45,714 nucleotides of DNA, taken from positions 1 to 45,714 of the forward strand of contig JAGVGT010000056.1 in NCBI GenBank assembly GCA_020056965.1. The letters run 5' to 3'. Shown one piece after another: positions 1 to 7,886 of the stretch. The translations under genes and the position numbers were made by a program. The DNA is from Deltaproteobacteria bacterium. GTDB taxonomy: Bacteria > Desulfobacterota > Desulfobulbia > Desulfobulbales > JAGXFP01. Numbering within the stretch: the stretch's first letter is position 1; every line of letters starts with the position of its first letter. Below the pieces are notes generated by a model. That model saw only the letters and a program-made list of their open reading frames with translations, was not told the origin of the DNA and ran no database searches.

Positions 1-1298
1 GAGGGATAGTCGGGCAGGCCGGCGGCGGCCAGTTCATCGCGGCCGGGCAGCACGCTCTGGCCGCCCATGAAGGAAACCAGCACCGGCTTGTGGCCGCGCA
101 GGTTGGCCGCGATGGCCCGGGCCGTCTCGGCCGGTTTGGTCATGGCCTGGGGTGTGAGGATGACCAGGATGGCATCCACATCAGCGTCATCCTGGGCGGC
201 ATCCAGGGCCGTCACGTAACGGCTGGGATCGGCATCGCCCAGCACGTCCACCGGGTTGCCGATGCTGGCGGCGGAAGGCAGCTTCTGGCGCAGGGCGCTG
301 GCGGTGTTGCGGTCCAGCCGGGCCACCTGCATCCCGGCCTTTTCCACCGCGTCGGCGGCCATGGTGCCCGGCCCGCCGGCATTGGTGATGATCAGCACCC
401 GGTCGCCCTTGGGTAGCGGCTGCATGGCAAAGGCGGTGGCGTAGTCGAAGAGGGCCTCGAAGGTATCGGCCCGCACCACCCCGGAGCGGATGAAGGCCGC
501 CGCATAAGCGGTATCGGAACCGGCCAGCACCCCGGTGTGCGAGGAGGCCGCTTGCATGCCGGCCTTGGTGGTGCCGGATTTCAAGATCACCACCGGTTTC
601 TGCATGGAGGCCTCTTCGGCCGCCTTGATAAATTCATCGCCGGAACTGATGTCCTCCAGATAACCGACGATCACCTTGGTCTGCGCATCCTTGGCCAGGG
701 CCCGGAGAAAGTCGATCTCGCTTAAGTCCGCCTTGTTGCCGATACTGATCATCTTGGCCAGCCCCAGATGACGACCGGCGGCCTGATCAAGAATGGCGGT
801 GCAGAGCGCCCCGGACTGGGAGACCACCGAGATGTCGCCACGTTTGGGCATCAGGCCGGCGAAGGAGGCGTTCAAGCTGTGCTCGGTGTTGATCAGCCCC
901 AGGCAGTTCGGTCCCAGCATCCGCACCTTGGCGGCGTGGCAGAGGGAGAGCATCTGCTGCTCCAGGGCCGCCCCCTCGGCCCCGCTCTCCTTGAAACCGG
1001 CGGTGATTACCACCACCGCCCGGGCGCCACCTTTGATGGCGTCGGTCAGCGCCGCCACCGCGCCGCTTCGGGGGACGACGATGATGGCCAGATCTACCTT
1101 GCCGCCGTGCTCGGTCAGACTCTTCAGGCAGGGCCGGCCGAGGATCTCGTCGGCGGCCGGATTGACCGGCAGAATCAGCCCCAGGTAGCCGCCCTCGATG
1201 AGATTCTTGACGATATCGTGGCCCACCTTGCCGGGGGTCCGGGAGGCGCCGATCACCGCCACCTCTTCCGGGCGGAACAGTTGTTCAAGCATGGTCAT
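1..1298 (-). CDS. Acetate-CoA ligase (ADP-forming), alpha-type CoA-binding part; C-terminus beyond window
   Basis: Reading the minus strand from 1298 gives about 432 residues that run off the left edge. The N-terminus (FRPEEVAVIGAS) is a Rossmann CoA-binding domain, followed by GPNCLGLIN and SQSGA of the succinyl-CoA-ligase-like flavodoxin domain. An SSHTGVLAGSD stretch carries the histidine that is phosphorylated in this family. Members interconvert acyl-CoA + ADP + Pi with acid + ATP in the cytoplasm; acetate is the usual but not proven substrate. Start ATG 1298 follows AAAGGAG and lies inside the last codons of the upstream CBS-domain gene (14-nt overlap), so the two are translationally coupled. 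Whether a beta ATP-grasp domain is fused lies outside the window. A Pat-type acetyltransferase fusion was considered but cannot be judged. Confidence 0.85.
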   Translation of the reverse strand, partial: MTMLEQLFRPEEVAVIGASRTPGKVGHDIVKNLIEGGYLGLILPVNPAADEILGRPCLKSLTEHGGKVDLAIIVVPRSGAVAALTDAIKGGARAVVVITAGFKESGAEGAALEQQMLSLCHAAKVRMLGPNCLGLINTEHSLNASFAGLMPKRGDISVVSQSGALCTAILDQAAGRHLGLAKMISIGNKADLSEIDFLRALAKDAQTKVIVGYLEDISSGDEFIKAAEEASMQKPVVILKSGTTKAGMQAASSHTGVLAGSDTAYAAAFIRSGVVRADTFEALFDYATAFAMQPLPKGDRVLIITNAGGPGTMAADAVEKAGMQVARLDRNTASALRQKLPSAASIGNPVDVLGDADPSRYVTALDAAQDDADVDAILVILTPQAMTKPAETARAIAANLRGHKPVLVSFMGGQSVLPGRDELAAAGLPDYP

Positions 1299-1956
1299 TA
1301 CTCCTTTCAATCCCCGGCGCCACCGTCTTGAAACCGGCCCCGGCCAAAATGTTGTGGACACCGTTGAGGTTATGGGTATGGACCCGGACGTAGATTACCG
1401 AGCCATGACCGCCCAGCTCACCGGTCCGGATCAGCCGGGTGAAGGGAATCTGCCCCGCCTCCAGCGCCCCGGTGAGGCGGGTCAGCACGGTGGGATCGCC
1501 CTGGTCGACCACCCCGATCAGGGTCGAGCCCTTGACCCCCAGCCCGAAGAGTTGCCGATAGGCGGTCAGCAGATCGCGGACCGAGATGATGCCGATTACC
1601 TTGTGCTCGCCGTCGACCACCGGCAGGGCGCCCACCCGGGTCCGGTCGAAGAGGAGCAGGGCGTCATCGAGGGTGGCCTCGGCCGTCAGGTTGGCCACCG
1701 CCTCGGTCATGATCGTTCGCACCGTGGTGGCGGCGAAGCGCTGCAGGTAGGCACCTTTTTCCGCCTCGGTCAGCATCCCGGTCGGCATGGCGCTGCGCAA
1801 ATCCCGGTCGGTGATGATCCCGACCAGGCGTCTCTCCTCGTCCACCACCGGCAGATGCCGGAATTTGCCGGTGGTCATCAGCTCCCGGGCCTCGGACAGC
1901 AACGTGTCCGGGCTGACAGTCCGGGCCGGGGTGGTCATGAAGGTGGCGATGAACAT
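1285..1956 (-). CDS. AcuB-like CBS-CBS-ACT regulatory protein
   Basis: A 223-aa cytoplasmic protein. Two CBS motifs come first (MTTPARTVSPDTLLSEARE around residues 7-60, then IMTEAVANLTAEATLDDA around 83-140, each with a LPVVD core and GIIT/GIIS segment). A C-terminal ACT-like domain (about 150-215) follows. This matches the order and length of AcuB, linked in Bacillus to acetoin/acetate metabolism; CBS pairs bind adenosyl nucleotides. The start at 1956 is chosen because GAGG sits 8 nt upstream; an in-frame codon 20 residues earlier has no such site. The downstream acyl-CoA ligase starts inside this gene, and an AcuC-like deacetylase lies upstream on the same strand, so a role in energy-sensitive control of acyl-CoA metabolism is inferred. 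Confidence 0.82.
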   Translation of the reverse strand: MFIATFMTTPARTVSPDTLLSEARELMTTGKFRHLPVVDEERRLVGIITDRDLRSAMPTGMLTEAEKGAYLQRFAATTVRTIMTEAVANLTAEATLDDALLLFDRTRVGALPVVDGEHKVIGIISVRDLLTAYRQLFGLGVKGSTLIGVVDQGDPTVLTRLTGALEAGQIPFTRLIRTGELGGHGSVIYVRVHTHNLNGVHNILAGAGFKTVAPGIERSNDHA

Positions 1957-2089
1957 ATTTGGTCCTCGCTTTTGAAAGTGACTAAAGTTTTGTTCGTTAA
2001 CGAGCAGCCGAGCCACCGTGCCCGGCGCTTGCGGCGAAAGCGCCCTACCTAAAAGACCAGGGTAGGGGTGGCTCGCCGAGCCGCCCGCT

Positions 2090-3058
2090 TTAAGGCATGC
2101 TCACCAGCCCCGCGCAATACTGCCCCACCGATTCCCCCAAACTTTCCAGGTGGTAGCCCCCCTCCAGAATCGAAACCAGCCGCCCGCCGCAGTGTCGGCG
2201 GGCGAGACTGGTCAGTTGTCCCCCCAGCCAGCCGTAAAGTTCGGAGGAATAGGCCAGCCCGGACATGTCATCTAATCGGTGGCCGTCAAAGCCGGCGGCC
2301 ACCAGCACCGCCTCGGGGGCAAACCTGGCCAGGGCCGGTTCGATCTGGTTGGCGAAGGCCGCCTTGACCTCGGCGTCACCCTTGCCGGGCAGCAGCGGGA
2401 TGTTCAAGGTGGCGCCCCGGCCCGGCCCGATGCCGATTTCATCGGCGTAACCGGTGCCGGGAAAGCTGAAGGTCGGGTGCTCATGGAGGCTGATATACAA
2501 GACCTCCGAATCCTCCTCGAAGGCGGCCTGGATGCCGTTGCCGTGGTGGGCGTCGAAATCGATGATCGCCACCCGGCGCCGATGGTATTTTTTCTGCCAG
2601 TAACGGGCCGCCACCGCCACGTTGTTCAGAAAGCAGAAGCCCAGGGGCAGCGAGGCCTCGGCGTGGTGACCGGGGGGGCGGACACTGCAGAAGAGCGGTG
2701 GCGGCAAGGTTGCAGCCTCGACCAGGTCGATGCCGGCCAATCCGCCGCCGGCGGCCAGCAAGGCGATCTCATAGGTTTCGTAGCCCAACTGGTTGTCGTG
2801 ATGGCCCAGAAAGCTGTGGCCGGAGAGAGCCGCCTCCTCGAAGCGCAGCAGATAATTTTCACTGTGGACCTTAAGCAGCCATTGGCGCTCGGCCGGTTGC
2901 GGTTCGCTGGTGATCAGATTGAACAACTCCGCCTGACCGCCCAGGGCCTGGCAGATCACCGCCAGCCGGGCCGGCACCTCCGGATGGTGACCGCCGCCGG
3001 TGTCGTGGCGCAGGTAGCGGGCATGGGTGATATGGTTGAGAGTCGCTGCGGGAGACAT
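2090..3058 (-). CDS. Histone-deacetylase-family (AcuC-like) deacetylase
   Basis: A 322-aa Zn-dependent deacetylase of the HDAC/AcuC/AphA superfamily. Visible motifs: RPPGHHAEA (active-site His pair), IDFDAHHGNG (Asp and His metal ligands), SLHEHPTFSFPGTG, AAGFDGHRLDDMSGL (third metal Asp) and SILEGGYHL near the end. All catalytic residues appear intact. It may act on acetylated lysines such as those of acyl-CoA synthetases, or on acetylated polyamines; the sequence does not decide. Start 3058 (MSPAATL) gives the usual N-terminus; ATGs further upstream lack a ribosome site, and GAGG precedes this one. It is the first gene of a minus-strand set with the AcuB-like and acyl-CoA ligase genes, 133 bp before the former. 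Confidence 0.85.
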   Translation of the reverse strand: MSPAATLNHITHARYLRHDTGGGHHPEVPARLAVICQALGGQAELFNLITSEPQPAERQWLLKVHSENYLLRFEEAALSGHSFLGHHDNQLGYETYEIALLAAGGGLAGIDLVEAATLPPPLFCSVRPPGHHAEASLPLGFCFLNNVAVAARYWQKKYHRRRVAIIDFDAHHGNGIQAAFEEDSEVLYISLHEHPTFSFPGTGYADEIGIGPGRGATLNIPLLPGKGDAEVKAAFANQIEPALARFAPEAVLVAAGFDGHRLDDMSGLAYSSELYGWLGGQLTSLARRHCGGRLVSILEGGYHLESLGESVGQYCAGLVSMP

Positions 3059-3377
3059 GGGGCCGACCTCTAAGCCGTTATTCAAATATGCCGAGTACAT
3101 CGAAATGACGCGATCGGCAGGAGCCGTACGGGCGGGGTCAGAATTGCCCAAATAATTGTGCAACGGCTCCTAAGGTTACCGAAAGCGCCGACCGCTTGTC
3201 CAGCGCTGATCAGGAAAAACCTTCCCGCTCTTGCCAGGAATGGCGGAATCAGCCCGGCTTGTGGTTTTGCTGGCCGGGTCATGGTGATAAAGCTTGCCGC
3301 ATCACGCGAGCCGGTGCCTTCGCGCAATAACGAGGGCGCTGGTGACGGGTTCAGCCGGTTTGGCCTGCTCCGGGCAA
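3059..3377. other. Intergenic stretch without recognised feature
   Basis: This interval lies between the stop of the ABC ATPase gene and the start of the deacetylase gene. Short open frames exist on both strands, but none resembles a known protein or has a convincing ribosome site. It presumably holds the promoter of the deacetylase set; no clear -35/-10 pair or terminator hairpin was found. Confidence 0.4.
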
Positions 3378-4025
3378 TTACTTCAACTGGCGGATTTCTT
3401 TGATGGTCGTGGGCTTGTCGGCCGAGAGGCGGATTTCCCGGTGGGCCAGGTTTTCCAAGTCGCGGGAGTCATGGGTGATCAGCAGGATGGTGGCGGCGGT
3501 TTCCCGCCAGATGCGGCGCAGGTCTTCGTAGAGTTCATACTTGAGGTTGGAGTCCAGCGAGGAAAACGACTCGTCCAGGACCAGCAGCCGGGGGTTGACC
3601 GCCAGGGCCCGGGCCAGGGCCAGGCGCTTCTTCATGCCGCCGGAGAGCTGGCGGGGGTAGTAATCCTCAAAGCCGCTCAGTTTGACTAGGGCCAGCAGCG
3701 CCGCCACCCGCCCAGGCTCGGCCTGGCCCATGGCGAAGGCCACTTGTTTTTTCACCTTCTGCCAGGGGAAGAGGTCCGGCTCCTGGTGGATCAGGAAGAC
3801 CTGGCGGCTGGGACGGCTGGTCAGATCGACCCCGTCCACCACCACCTGGCCACCGGCCGGGGTGATGTGCCCGGCGCCGATATGGGCCAGGGTGGACTTG
3901 CCGCAGCCGGAAGGGCCGGTCAGCCCCACGCACTCGCCGGGGGCGATGGAGAAGGAGATCTCCCGCAGGATCAGGTCACCGGCCGAGCCGGGGTAGCGAT
4001 GGGAGATTTGACGGAATTCAATCAT
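3378..4025 (-). CDS. ABC transporter ATP-binding protein (SsuB/TauB/NrtD type)
   Basis: A 215-aa nucleotide-binding subunit. Walker A is GPSGCGKST (about residue 38), the Q-loop is LIHQEPDLFPWQ, the signature is LSGGMKKRLALARAL and Walker B is LLVLDESFSSLD, with H-loop LITHD. The glutamate of Walker B is followed by Ser-Phe, as in the nitrate/sulfonate/taurine branch. It would energise import with the permease just upstream (4 bp gap) and the solute-binding protein at 4866-5858. Order on the minus strand is binding protein, permease, ATPase. The substrate cannot be read from this subunit. Confidence 0.88.
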   Translation of the reverse strand: MIEFRQISHRYPGSAGDLILREISFSIAPGECVGLTGPSGCGKSTLAHIGAGHITPAGGQVVVDGVDLTSRPSRQVFLIHQEPDLFPWQKVKKQVAFAMGQAEPGRVAALLALVKLSGFEDYYPRQLSGGMKKRLALARALAVNPRLLVLDESFSSLDSNLKYELYEDLRRIWRETAATILLITHDSRDLENLAHREIRLSADKPTTIKEIRQLK

Positions 4026-4029
4026 CTCT

Positions 4030-4761
4030 TTAGCTCAGGGTTCCTTCGTGCCACGGCAGGATCTGCCGCTGCAACAGGACGGTGGCCTCATGGAGCAGGA
4101 AGCCGATGATGCCGATCAGCACCATATCGACGGTCATCAGGTCGTACTGCATGTTGAGGCGGTTCATCTGAATCGAGTAGCCCAGGCCGGACTGGCCGCT
4201 GATCATCTCGGCGGCGATCACCGACATCCAGCCCATCGAGACCCCCACCCGGACCCCGGTAAAGATCTGGGGCAGGGCGGCCGGAAAGATGATCCGCAGG
4301 AGATAGTGAAAGCCACGCACCTCCAGGGAACGGGCGCAGTTGCGCAGGGCCGGGGAGACCGCCTCGGCCCCCTCGTAGGTGCTGGTGAAGATCGGCGAAA
4401 CGGCGCCGATGAAGACGATGATCCAGGCGGAGAACTCGCCGATCCCCAGCCAGATGATGACAAAGGGAATCCAGGCAATGGGCGGCGGAAACTTGGGGGC
4501 CTCAAGGAGGAACTTCAGCAGCCGGTTACGCTTGAGCCAGGGCGGCAGCTTGCTGCGGCCCAGCCCCAGGGCGACGCCGACCACCAACGCCATGACCACC
4601 CCCGCCCCCACTCGCGAGAGGCTGTAGAGGCAATTGACGCCGGCGGCGGTGTAATCGAGGTTTTCCAGCATGGGCAGTGCTTCGGCTCGGCGTTGACGGG
4701 GATACCGGCGTTGGTGCCGGTGAGGATGGCATATCGTTACCATGCCGGAGGCGGGGAGCAA
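4030..4761 (-). CDS. ABC transporter permease (SsuC/TauC type), unusual N-terminus
   Basis: An inner-membrane permease of the BPD_transp_1 family. From MLENLDYTAAG (possible start at 4671) it reads as a normal family member with several membrane segments and a cytoplasmic EAA-type loop near LRNCARSLEVRGF. The longer reading from a TTG at 4761 adds a His/Arg-rich segment (CHPHRHQRRYPRQRR) that does not look like the usual first membrane helix. No start in this region has a good ribosome site. Either the first helix is missing or a frameshift lies near 4675-4690. The core function, substrate translocation with the adjacent ATPase, is clear; the 5-prime end is not. Confidence 0.75.
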   Translation of the reverse strand: MLPASGMVTICHPHRHQRRYPRQRRAEALPMLENLDYTAAGVNCLYSLSRVGAGVVMALVVGVALGLGRSKLPPWLKRNRLLKFLLEAPKFPPPIAWIPFVIIWLGIGEFSAWIIVFIGAVSPIFTSTYEGAEAVSPALRNCARSLEVRGFHYLLRIIFPAALPQIFTGVRVGVSMGWMSVIAAEMISGQSGLGYSIQMNRLNMQYDLMTVDMVLIGIIGFLLHEATVLLQRQILPWHEGTLS

Positions 4762-4865
4762 ACCTAAAACGAAGCTTGGGCGGGAAAATCTGCCCAGTCG
4801 TCAAATGGCAAGGGCGACCAAGCGGTCGCCCCCCCCGAAACTCAAGGCACTTTAGGCGCCTTCCT

Positions 4866-5858
4866 TTACTTCACACCCTTCACATAGTCGTTACTCACGT
4901 ACTTCTTCATATCCACCGAGGTCTTAATCTTGGGGGCCATGAACTCGGCGGCCTCGGCCATGATCGCGAAATCCTCGTCGCTGAAACTCACCCGCATCTC
5001 CGCCCGCTTCTTGGCCTTGAGATTGGGCTCGATGGAGGCCGCCGCATTGCAGGCGGTCTGGTCGGCGCCGCTCAAGCCTGCCTCGGCCATGAACCAGGTG
5101 TTGGCCTCCTCGACATGCTGCCGGTAGTAGTCGTAGGCATCGAACAGCGCCTGCATCATCTTGGTCGCTACCGCCGGATGCGCCTTGATGAACTCCTGGT
5201 TCATCAGCACCAGCGAGCAGACCTTGCCCACATCCAGCACCTTGATCAGCCCCTTGGCCTCGAAGATGGCCGGGGTCGGGTCGAAACCGGCCAGGGCGTC
5301 GATGTTGCCCCAGGTCTCCTTGTCGGCACCGCCCAGGACCAGCGGCCCCTGCTCGCGGATGTCGAGGTTGAGAATCTTCACGTCCTTGGCGGGATCAAGC
5401 CCGGCCTTCTTCAAAGCGGCAACGGTGATCCGCTCGGCGGCGGCCCCCATCGGCAGGGCGATGGTCTTGCCCTTCAATTCTGCCATCGATTTGATCGGCG
5501 ACTTGGGCGGCACATAGGTCAGGGTGCGGTTGTACATCAGCCTTCCTACCCCGAGCCAGCCCTTATCCTTGGCGAAGAGGGTGGCGGCGGGCTGATCGGC
5601 GGTGAGGACCACGTCGATCTCGCCGGCCAGGGCGATCTCGTTCAACTGCGGCCCGTAGGTGCGGCCGACGAACTCGGCCTCCAGGCCGTTCTTGGCCAGG
5701 ATGTCGGTGTGCTTCAAGATCTGCACCAGCTGCCCCTGGGTGGCCCAGGGCACTTGCCAGCCGATGCGGACTTTGGTCAACTCGGCGGCCTGGGACAAGC
5801 TTGCCGACCAGCCCCACAGGGCGATCATTACCAGTATTACTATGCTGCTCTTTTTCAT
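4866..5858 (-). CDS. ABC transporter substrate-binding protein (SsuA/TauA/NrtA type)
   Basis: A 330-aa exported protein. The N-terminus MKKSSIVILVMIALWGW followed by SLSQAAE is a Sec signal peptide with likely cleavage after AxA-like SQA. The mature part (LTKVRIGWQVPWATQGQL) begins like the NMT1/SsuA periplasmic-binding fold, with EIDVVLTADQPAA and MAELKGKTIALPMG as the typical hinge segments. Such proteins bind nitrate, sulfonates, bicarbonate or thiamine precursors; the ligand is unknown here. The ATG at 5858 is preferred over GTG 5861 because AAGGGGGAAGTG precedes it. It is the first gene of the importer set and faces the HTH-PAS regulator at 6086, with paired palindromes between them. Confidence 0.88.
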   Translation of the reverse strand: MKKSSIVILVMIALWGWSASLSQAAELTKVRIGWQVPWATQGQLVQILKHTDILAKNGLEAEFVGRTYGPQLNEIALAGEIDVVLTADQPAATLFAKDKGWLGVGRLMYNRTLTYVPPKSPIKSMAELKGKTIALPMGAAAERITVAALKKAGLDPAKDVKILNLDIREQGPLVLGGADKETWGNIDALAGFDPTPAIFEAKGLIKVLDVGKVCSLVLMNQEFIKAHPAVATKMMQALFDAYDYYRQHVEEANTWFMAEAGLSGADQTACNAAASIEPNLKAKKRAEMRVSFSDEDFAIMAEAAEFMAPKIKTSVDMKKYVSNDYVKGVK

Positions 5859-5944
5859 CACTTCCCCCTTTCAATGGCTCAAGATGCATATTTCAGGATC
5901 AACGGACATTGCTTATGGCAAAATCGGCCAAAAGGCAATTCGAA

Positions 5945-6060
5945 GTTGTACAAATGTATATTTTTTGTTTAACAATAGGTTTACCTTATCCCCATTAAAT
6001 CCTCGGCAGACAAGGATGAAAACCCGGCAGCCATAATGTTTACCTTTGTGTTGTACAAAT
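5945..6060. promoter_or_regulatory. Paired operator-like sites between importer and HTH-PAS regulator
   Basis: GTTGTACAAAT occurs at 5945-5955 and again at 6050-6060; its core TTGTACAA is a perfect palindrome. A second word, GTTTACCTT, occurs at 5979-5987 and 6038-6046. All four lie in the divergent spacer between the importer genes (minus strand) and the regulator at 6086 (plus strand), and the second palindrome ends 25 bp before the regulator start. This arrangement suggests binding of the HTH regulator to control both directions. That the regulator binds here is inference. Confidence 0.55.
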
Positions 6061-6085
6061 CCAAGCAGCCTGAGCGTGTGGGACC

Positions 6086-7138
6086 ATGGCCATCGACTAC
6101 GAGAGTTTTCACGAAGCACTGATGCACCACCTGCAGAAGCGGGGGCACGGCGGCCAGGCCCTGGTCTGCCGCCACACCGGGATTCCCCGCTCCTACCTCT
6201 CGCGGATCACCAAACAGGAGCGGCGGGCCGGACCCAAGACCCAGCGTAAGATCGCCAAATTCTTCGGGCTGGGGCTGGAGGAGTTTGCCGAGATCGGCCG
6301 GCGCATCAGCATGGGCGAGAACCCCGATGCAGCCGTGGACCTGCTGGGCGGGATGCCGGAAGAGCAGCTGCTGCAGCGCTTGACCATGGCGGTGCGCAAG
6401 GAGATCGCCACCTCCCGGCAGCTGAGCCGGGCGCAGTTGCTCTATGAGGACATTGTCGAAAATTCCCGGCAGCTGATTGTCCGCTTTGATCAGGAATTGA
6501 AGGTGAGTTTTGTCAACCGGGCCGTGGAACGGCTGACCGGGCAGGGGCGCTCGGCCTTGCTGGGCTTGCCCTGGCAGGAGCTGGTGCCGGAGGAGTATCG
6601 GGAGGAACTGACCGGCAAGGCTGCCGAGCTCCAGGGCAGCGGCGGTTCGTTTTCGCTGGAGGTTCCCGAAAAGTTCAAGCGGACCTGGCTGTATCTGAAC
6701 GTCACCATCTTCCCGGCCGGGGTCGGCGACGGCGACCAGGGGCAGCTGGTCGGCTTTGACCTCACCGAACGCAACCAGCTCCTGGATCGGCTGCGCTTCA
6801 TCCAGCACGGGGTGGAGATGAGCAACGTGCCCACCCTGTGGATCGGCGACCAGGCTGAAATCGTCTACGTCAACCGGGCGGTTTGCAGTCTGCTGGGCTA
6901 CTCGCGGGAGGAGCTGGAATCAATGCACGTCTGGGATATCAATCCGCTGATCCCCGAGAAAAGCTGGCCGGAGCGATGGGCCTGGTTCGAAAGGGAAGAA
7001 AACGTGGTCTTCGGCGGCCAGTACCGGACCAAGGCGGGGGAGATCATCCCGGTGGAGTTCCGGGTCTCCAACCTCAAGTACCCGGACGGCCGCCGCTACA
7101 ACGTGGTGTTCGTCCGGCCCCTGCCTGAAAATGGTTAA
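6086..7138 (+). CDS. HTH-PAS-PAS transcriptional regulator
   Basis: A 350-aa cytoplasmic protein. Residues 1-70 form a helix-turn-helix of XRE type (LVCRHTGIPRSYLSRITKQE) with a basic turn. Two PAS domains follow: about 120-235 (ENSRQLIVRFDQELKVSFVN ... VGFDLTERNQ) and 242-345 (SNVPTLWIGDQAEIVYVNRA ... KAGEIIPVEFRVSN). There is no kinase, cyclase or sigma-54 module, so signal sensing is probably coupled directly to DNA binding. It is divergent from the ABC importer, which is its likely target. What the PAS domains bind cannot be told. Confidence 0.82.
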   Translation: MAIDYESFHEALMHHLQKRGHGGQALVCRHTGIPRSYLSRITKQERRAGPKTQRKIAKFFGLGLEEFAEIGRRISMGENPDAAVDLLGGMPEEQLLQRLTMAVRKEIATSRQLSRAQLLYEDIVENSRQLIVRFDQELKVSFVNRAVERLTGQGRSALLGLPWQELVPEEYREELTGKAAELQGSGGSFSLEVPEKFKRTWLYLNVTIFPAGVGDGDQGQLVGFDLTERNQLLDRLRFIQHGVEMSNVPTLWIGDQAEIVYVNRAVCSLLGYSREELESMHVWDINPLIPEKSWPERWAWFEREENVVFGGQYRTKAGEIIPVEFRVSNLKYPDGRRYNVVFVRPLPENG

Positions 7139-7181
7139 TCCCACGGTTGACAGCGTACCAAAAAATAGTACACATGTGGTC

Positions 7182-7454
7182 ATGTGGGATGTAACGGTCA
7201 GTCGCTCGGTAGATAAACAATTCCCCAAGCTACCGGAGCGAGTGCGCAAACAGCTTCTGGCGCTCATGAGGGCAATCCGCATTGGCGGGCCGGTCCGAGG
7301 CGACTGGCCAAACTATGGCAAGTTATCCGCCGACAAACACCATTGCCATCTCAAGAAAGGGCAGCCGACCTATGTAGCCGTCTGGCAGGAGAATAAAAAG
7401 GCGATCAACGTGGAGGTAATCTATGCAGTCACACACGAAAACGCCCCCTACTGA
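7182..7454 (+). CDS. RelE/ParE-superfamily toxin of a type II toxin-antitoxin pair
   Basis: A 90-aa protein (MWDVTVSRSVDKQFPKLP start) with the small RelE-type pattern: an N-terminal strand and helix pair, a glycine-rich turn (RIGGPVRGDWPNYGKLS), then the strands HCHLKKGQPTYVAVWQ and INVEVIYAVTHENAPY. RelE-type toxins usually cleave mRNA on the ribosome. Start 7182 is chosen by alignment of the first strand; the frame is open upstream to 7131 but those residues look non-coding. A TTGACA at 7147-7152 and an inverted GTAC pair nearby may be promoter and operator. It overlaps the HTH antitoxin gene by 32 nt. Confidence 0.75.
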   Translation: MWDVTVSRSVDKQFPKLPERVRKQLLALMRAIRIGGPVRGDWPNYGKLSADKHHCHLKKGQPTYVAVWQENKKAINVEVIYAVTHENAPY

Positions 7455-7782
7455 ACTCTTGATCACCTTGCGCTTGCGGCTGAGCCGCGCCAATGCCGAA
7501 AAGGTGAAGAATTTTGTCGCCTCCATTGAAGCTGAACCGGAAAGCGACAACCTCTCTTACGAAGCCTTTTTCGCCAAGCACTTTCCGGGCAAATCGGAGC
7601 AGGAAATCACCCTGGCAGGGTTTCGTCATCGCGAAAACTTCACCCAGCAGCAACTTGCCGAGATGACCGGCATCAATCGGCGCCATATCAGCGAAATGGA
7701 GCATGGCAAGCGCCCAATCGGCAAGGAAACCGCCAAGAAACTTGCCAGTGTTTTACATTGCGACTATCGCGTTCTGTTGTAG
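7423..7782 (+). CDS. XRE-family antitoxin
   Basis: A 119-aa protein whose C-terminal half is a canonical HTH_3 domain (FTQQQLAEMTGINRRHISEM, with EHGKRPIGKETAKKLASVL). The N-terminal half, rich in acidic residues, likely wraps the toxin. It starts inside the toxin gene, giving the toxin-first order seen in HigBA-like and related modules. It should neutralise the RelE-like toxin and autoregulate the operon, as family members do. Confidence 0.8.
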   Translation: MQSHTKTPPTELLITLRLRLSRANAEKVKNFVASIEAEPESDNLSYEAFFAKHFPGKSEQEITLAGFRHRENFTQQQLAEMTGINRRHISEMEHGKRPIGKETAKKLASVLHCDYRVLL

Positions 7783-7796
7783 TCAGGTAGGGCTGG

Positions 7797-7825
7797 AAGG
7801 TGCCAAAAACGGACATACGCACCTT
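7797..7825. repeat. Inverted repeat AAGGTGC/GCACCTT
   Basis: AAGGTGC at 7797-7803 and GCACCTT at 7819-7825 are perfect 7-bp complements around a 15-nt loop. They sit just after the XRE antitoxin stop and about 60 bp before the next antitoxin gene. No U-run follows, so an operator for the downstream antitoxin is as likely as a weak terminator. Confidence 0.35.
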
Positions 7826-7886
7826 GTATTGTTGTATTTCAAAAGATACATTGCGGTCTTGCTCGGCAAATTTAGGAGGGAACAGC

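Noticed and set aside
4677..5972. A 431-codon plus-strand frame across the importer genes
   Set aside because: Antisense to the solute-binding protein, which has a signal peptide and family motifs.
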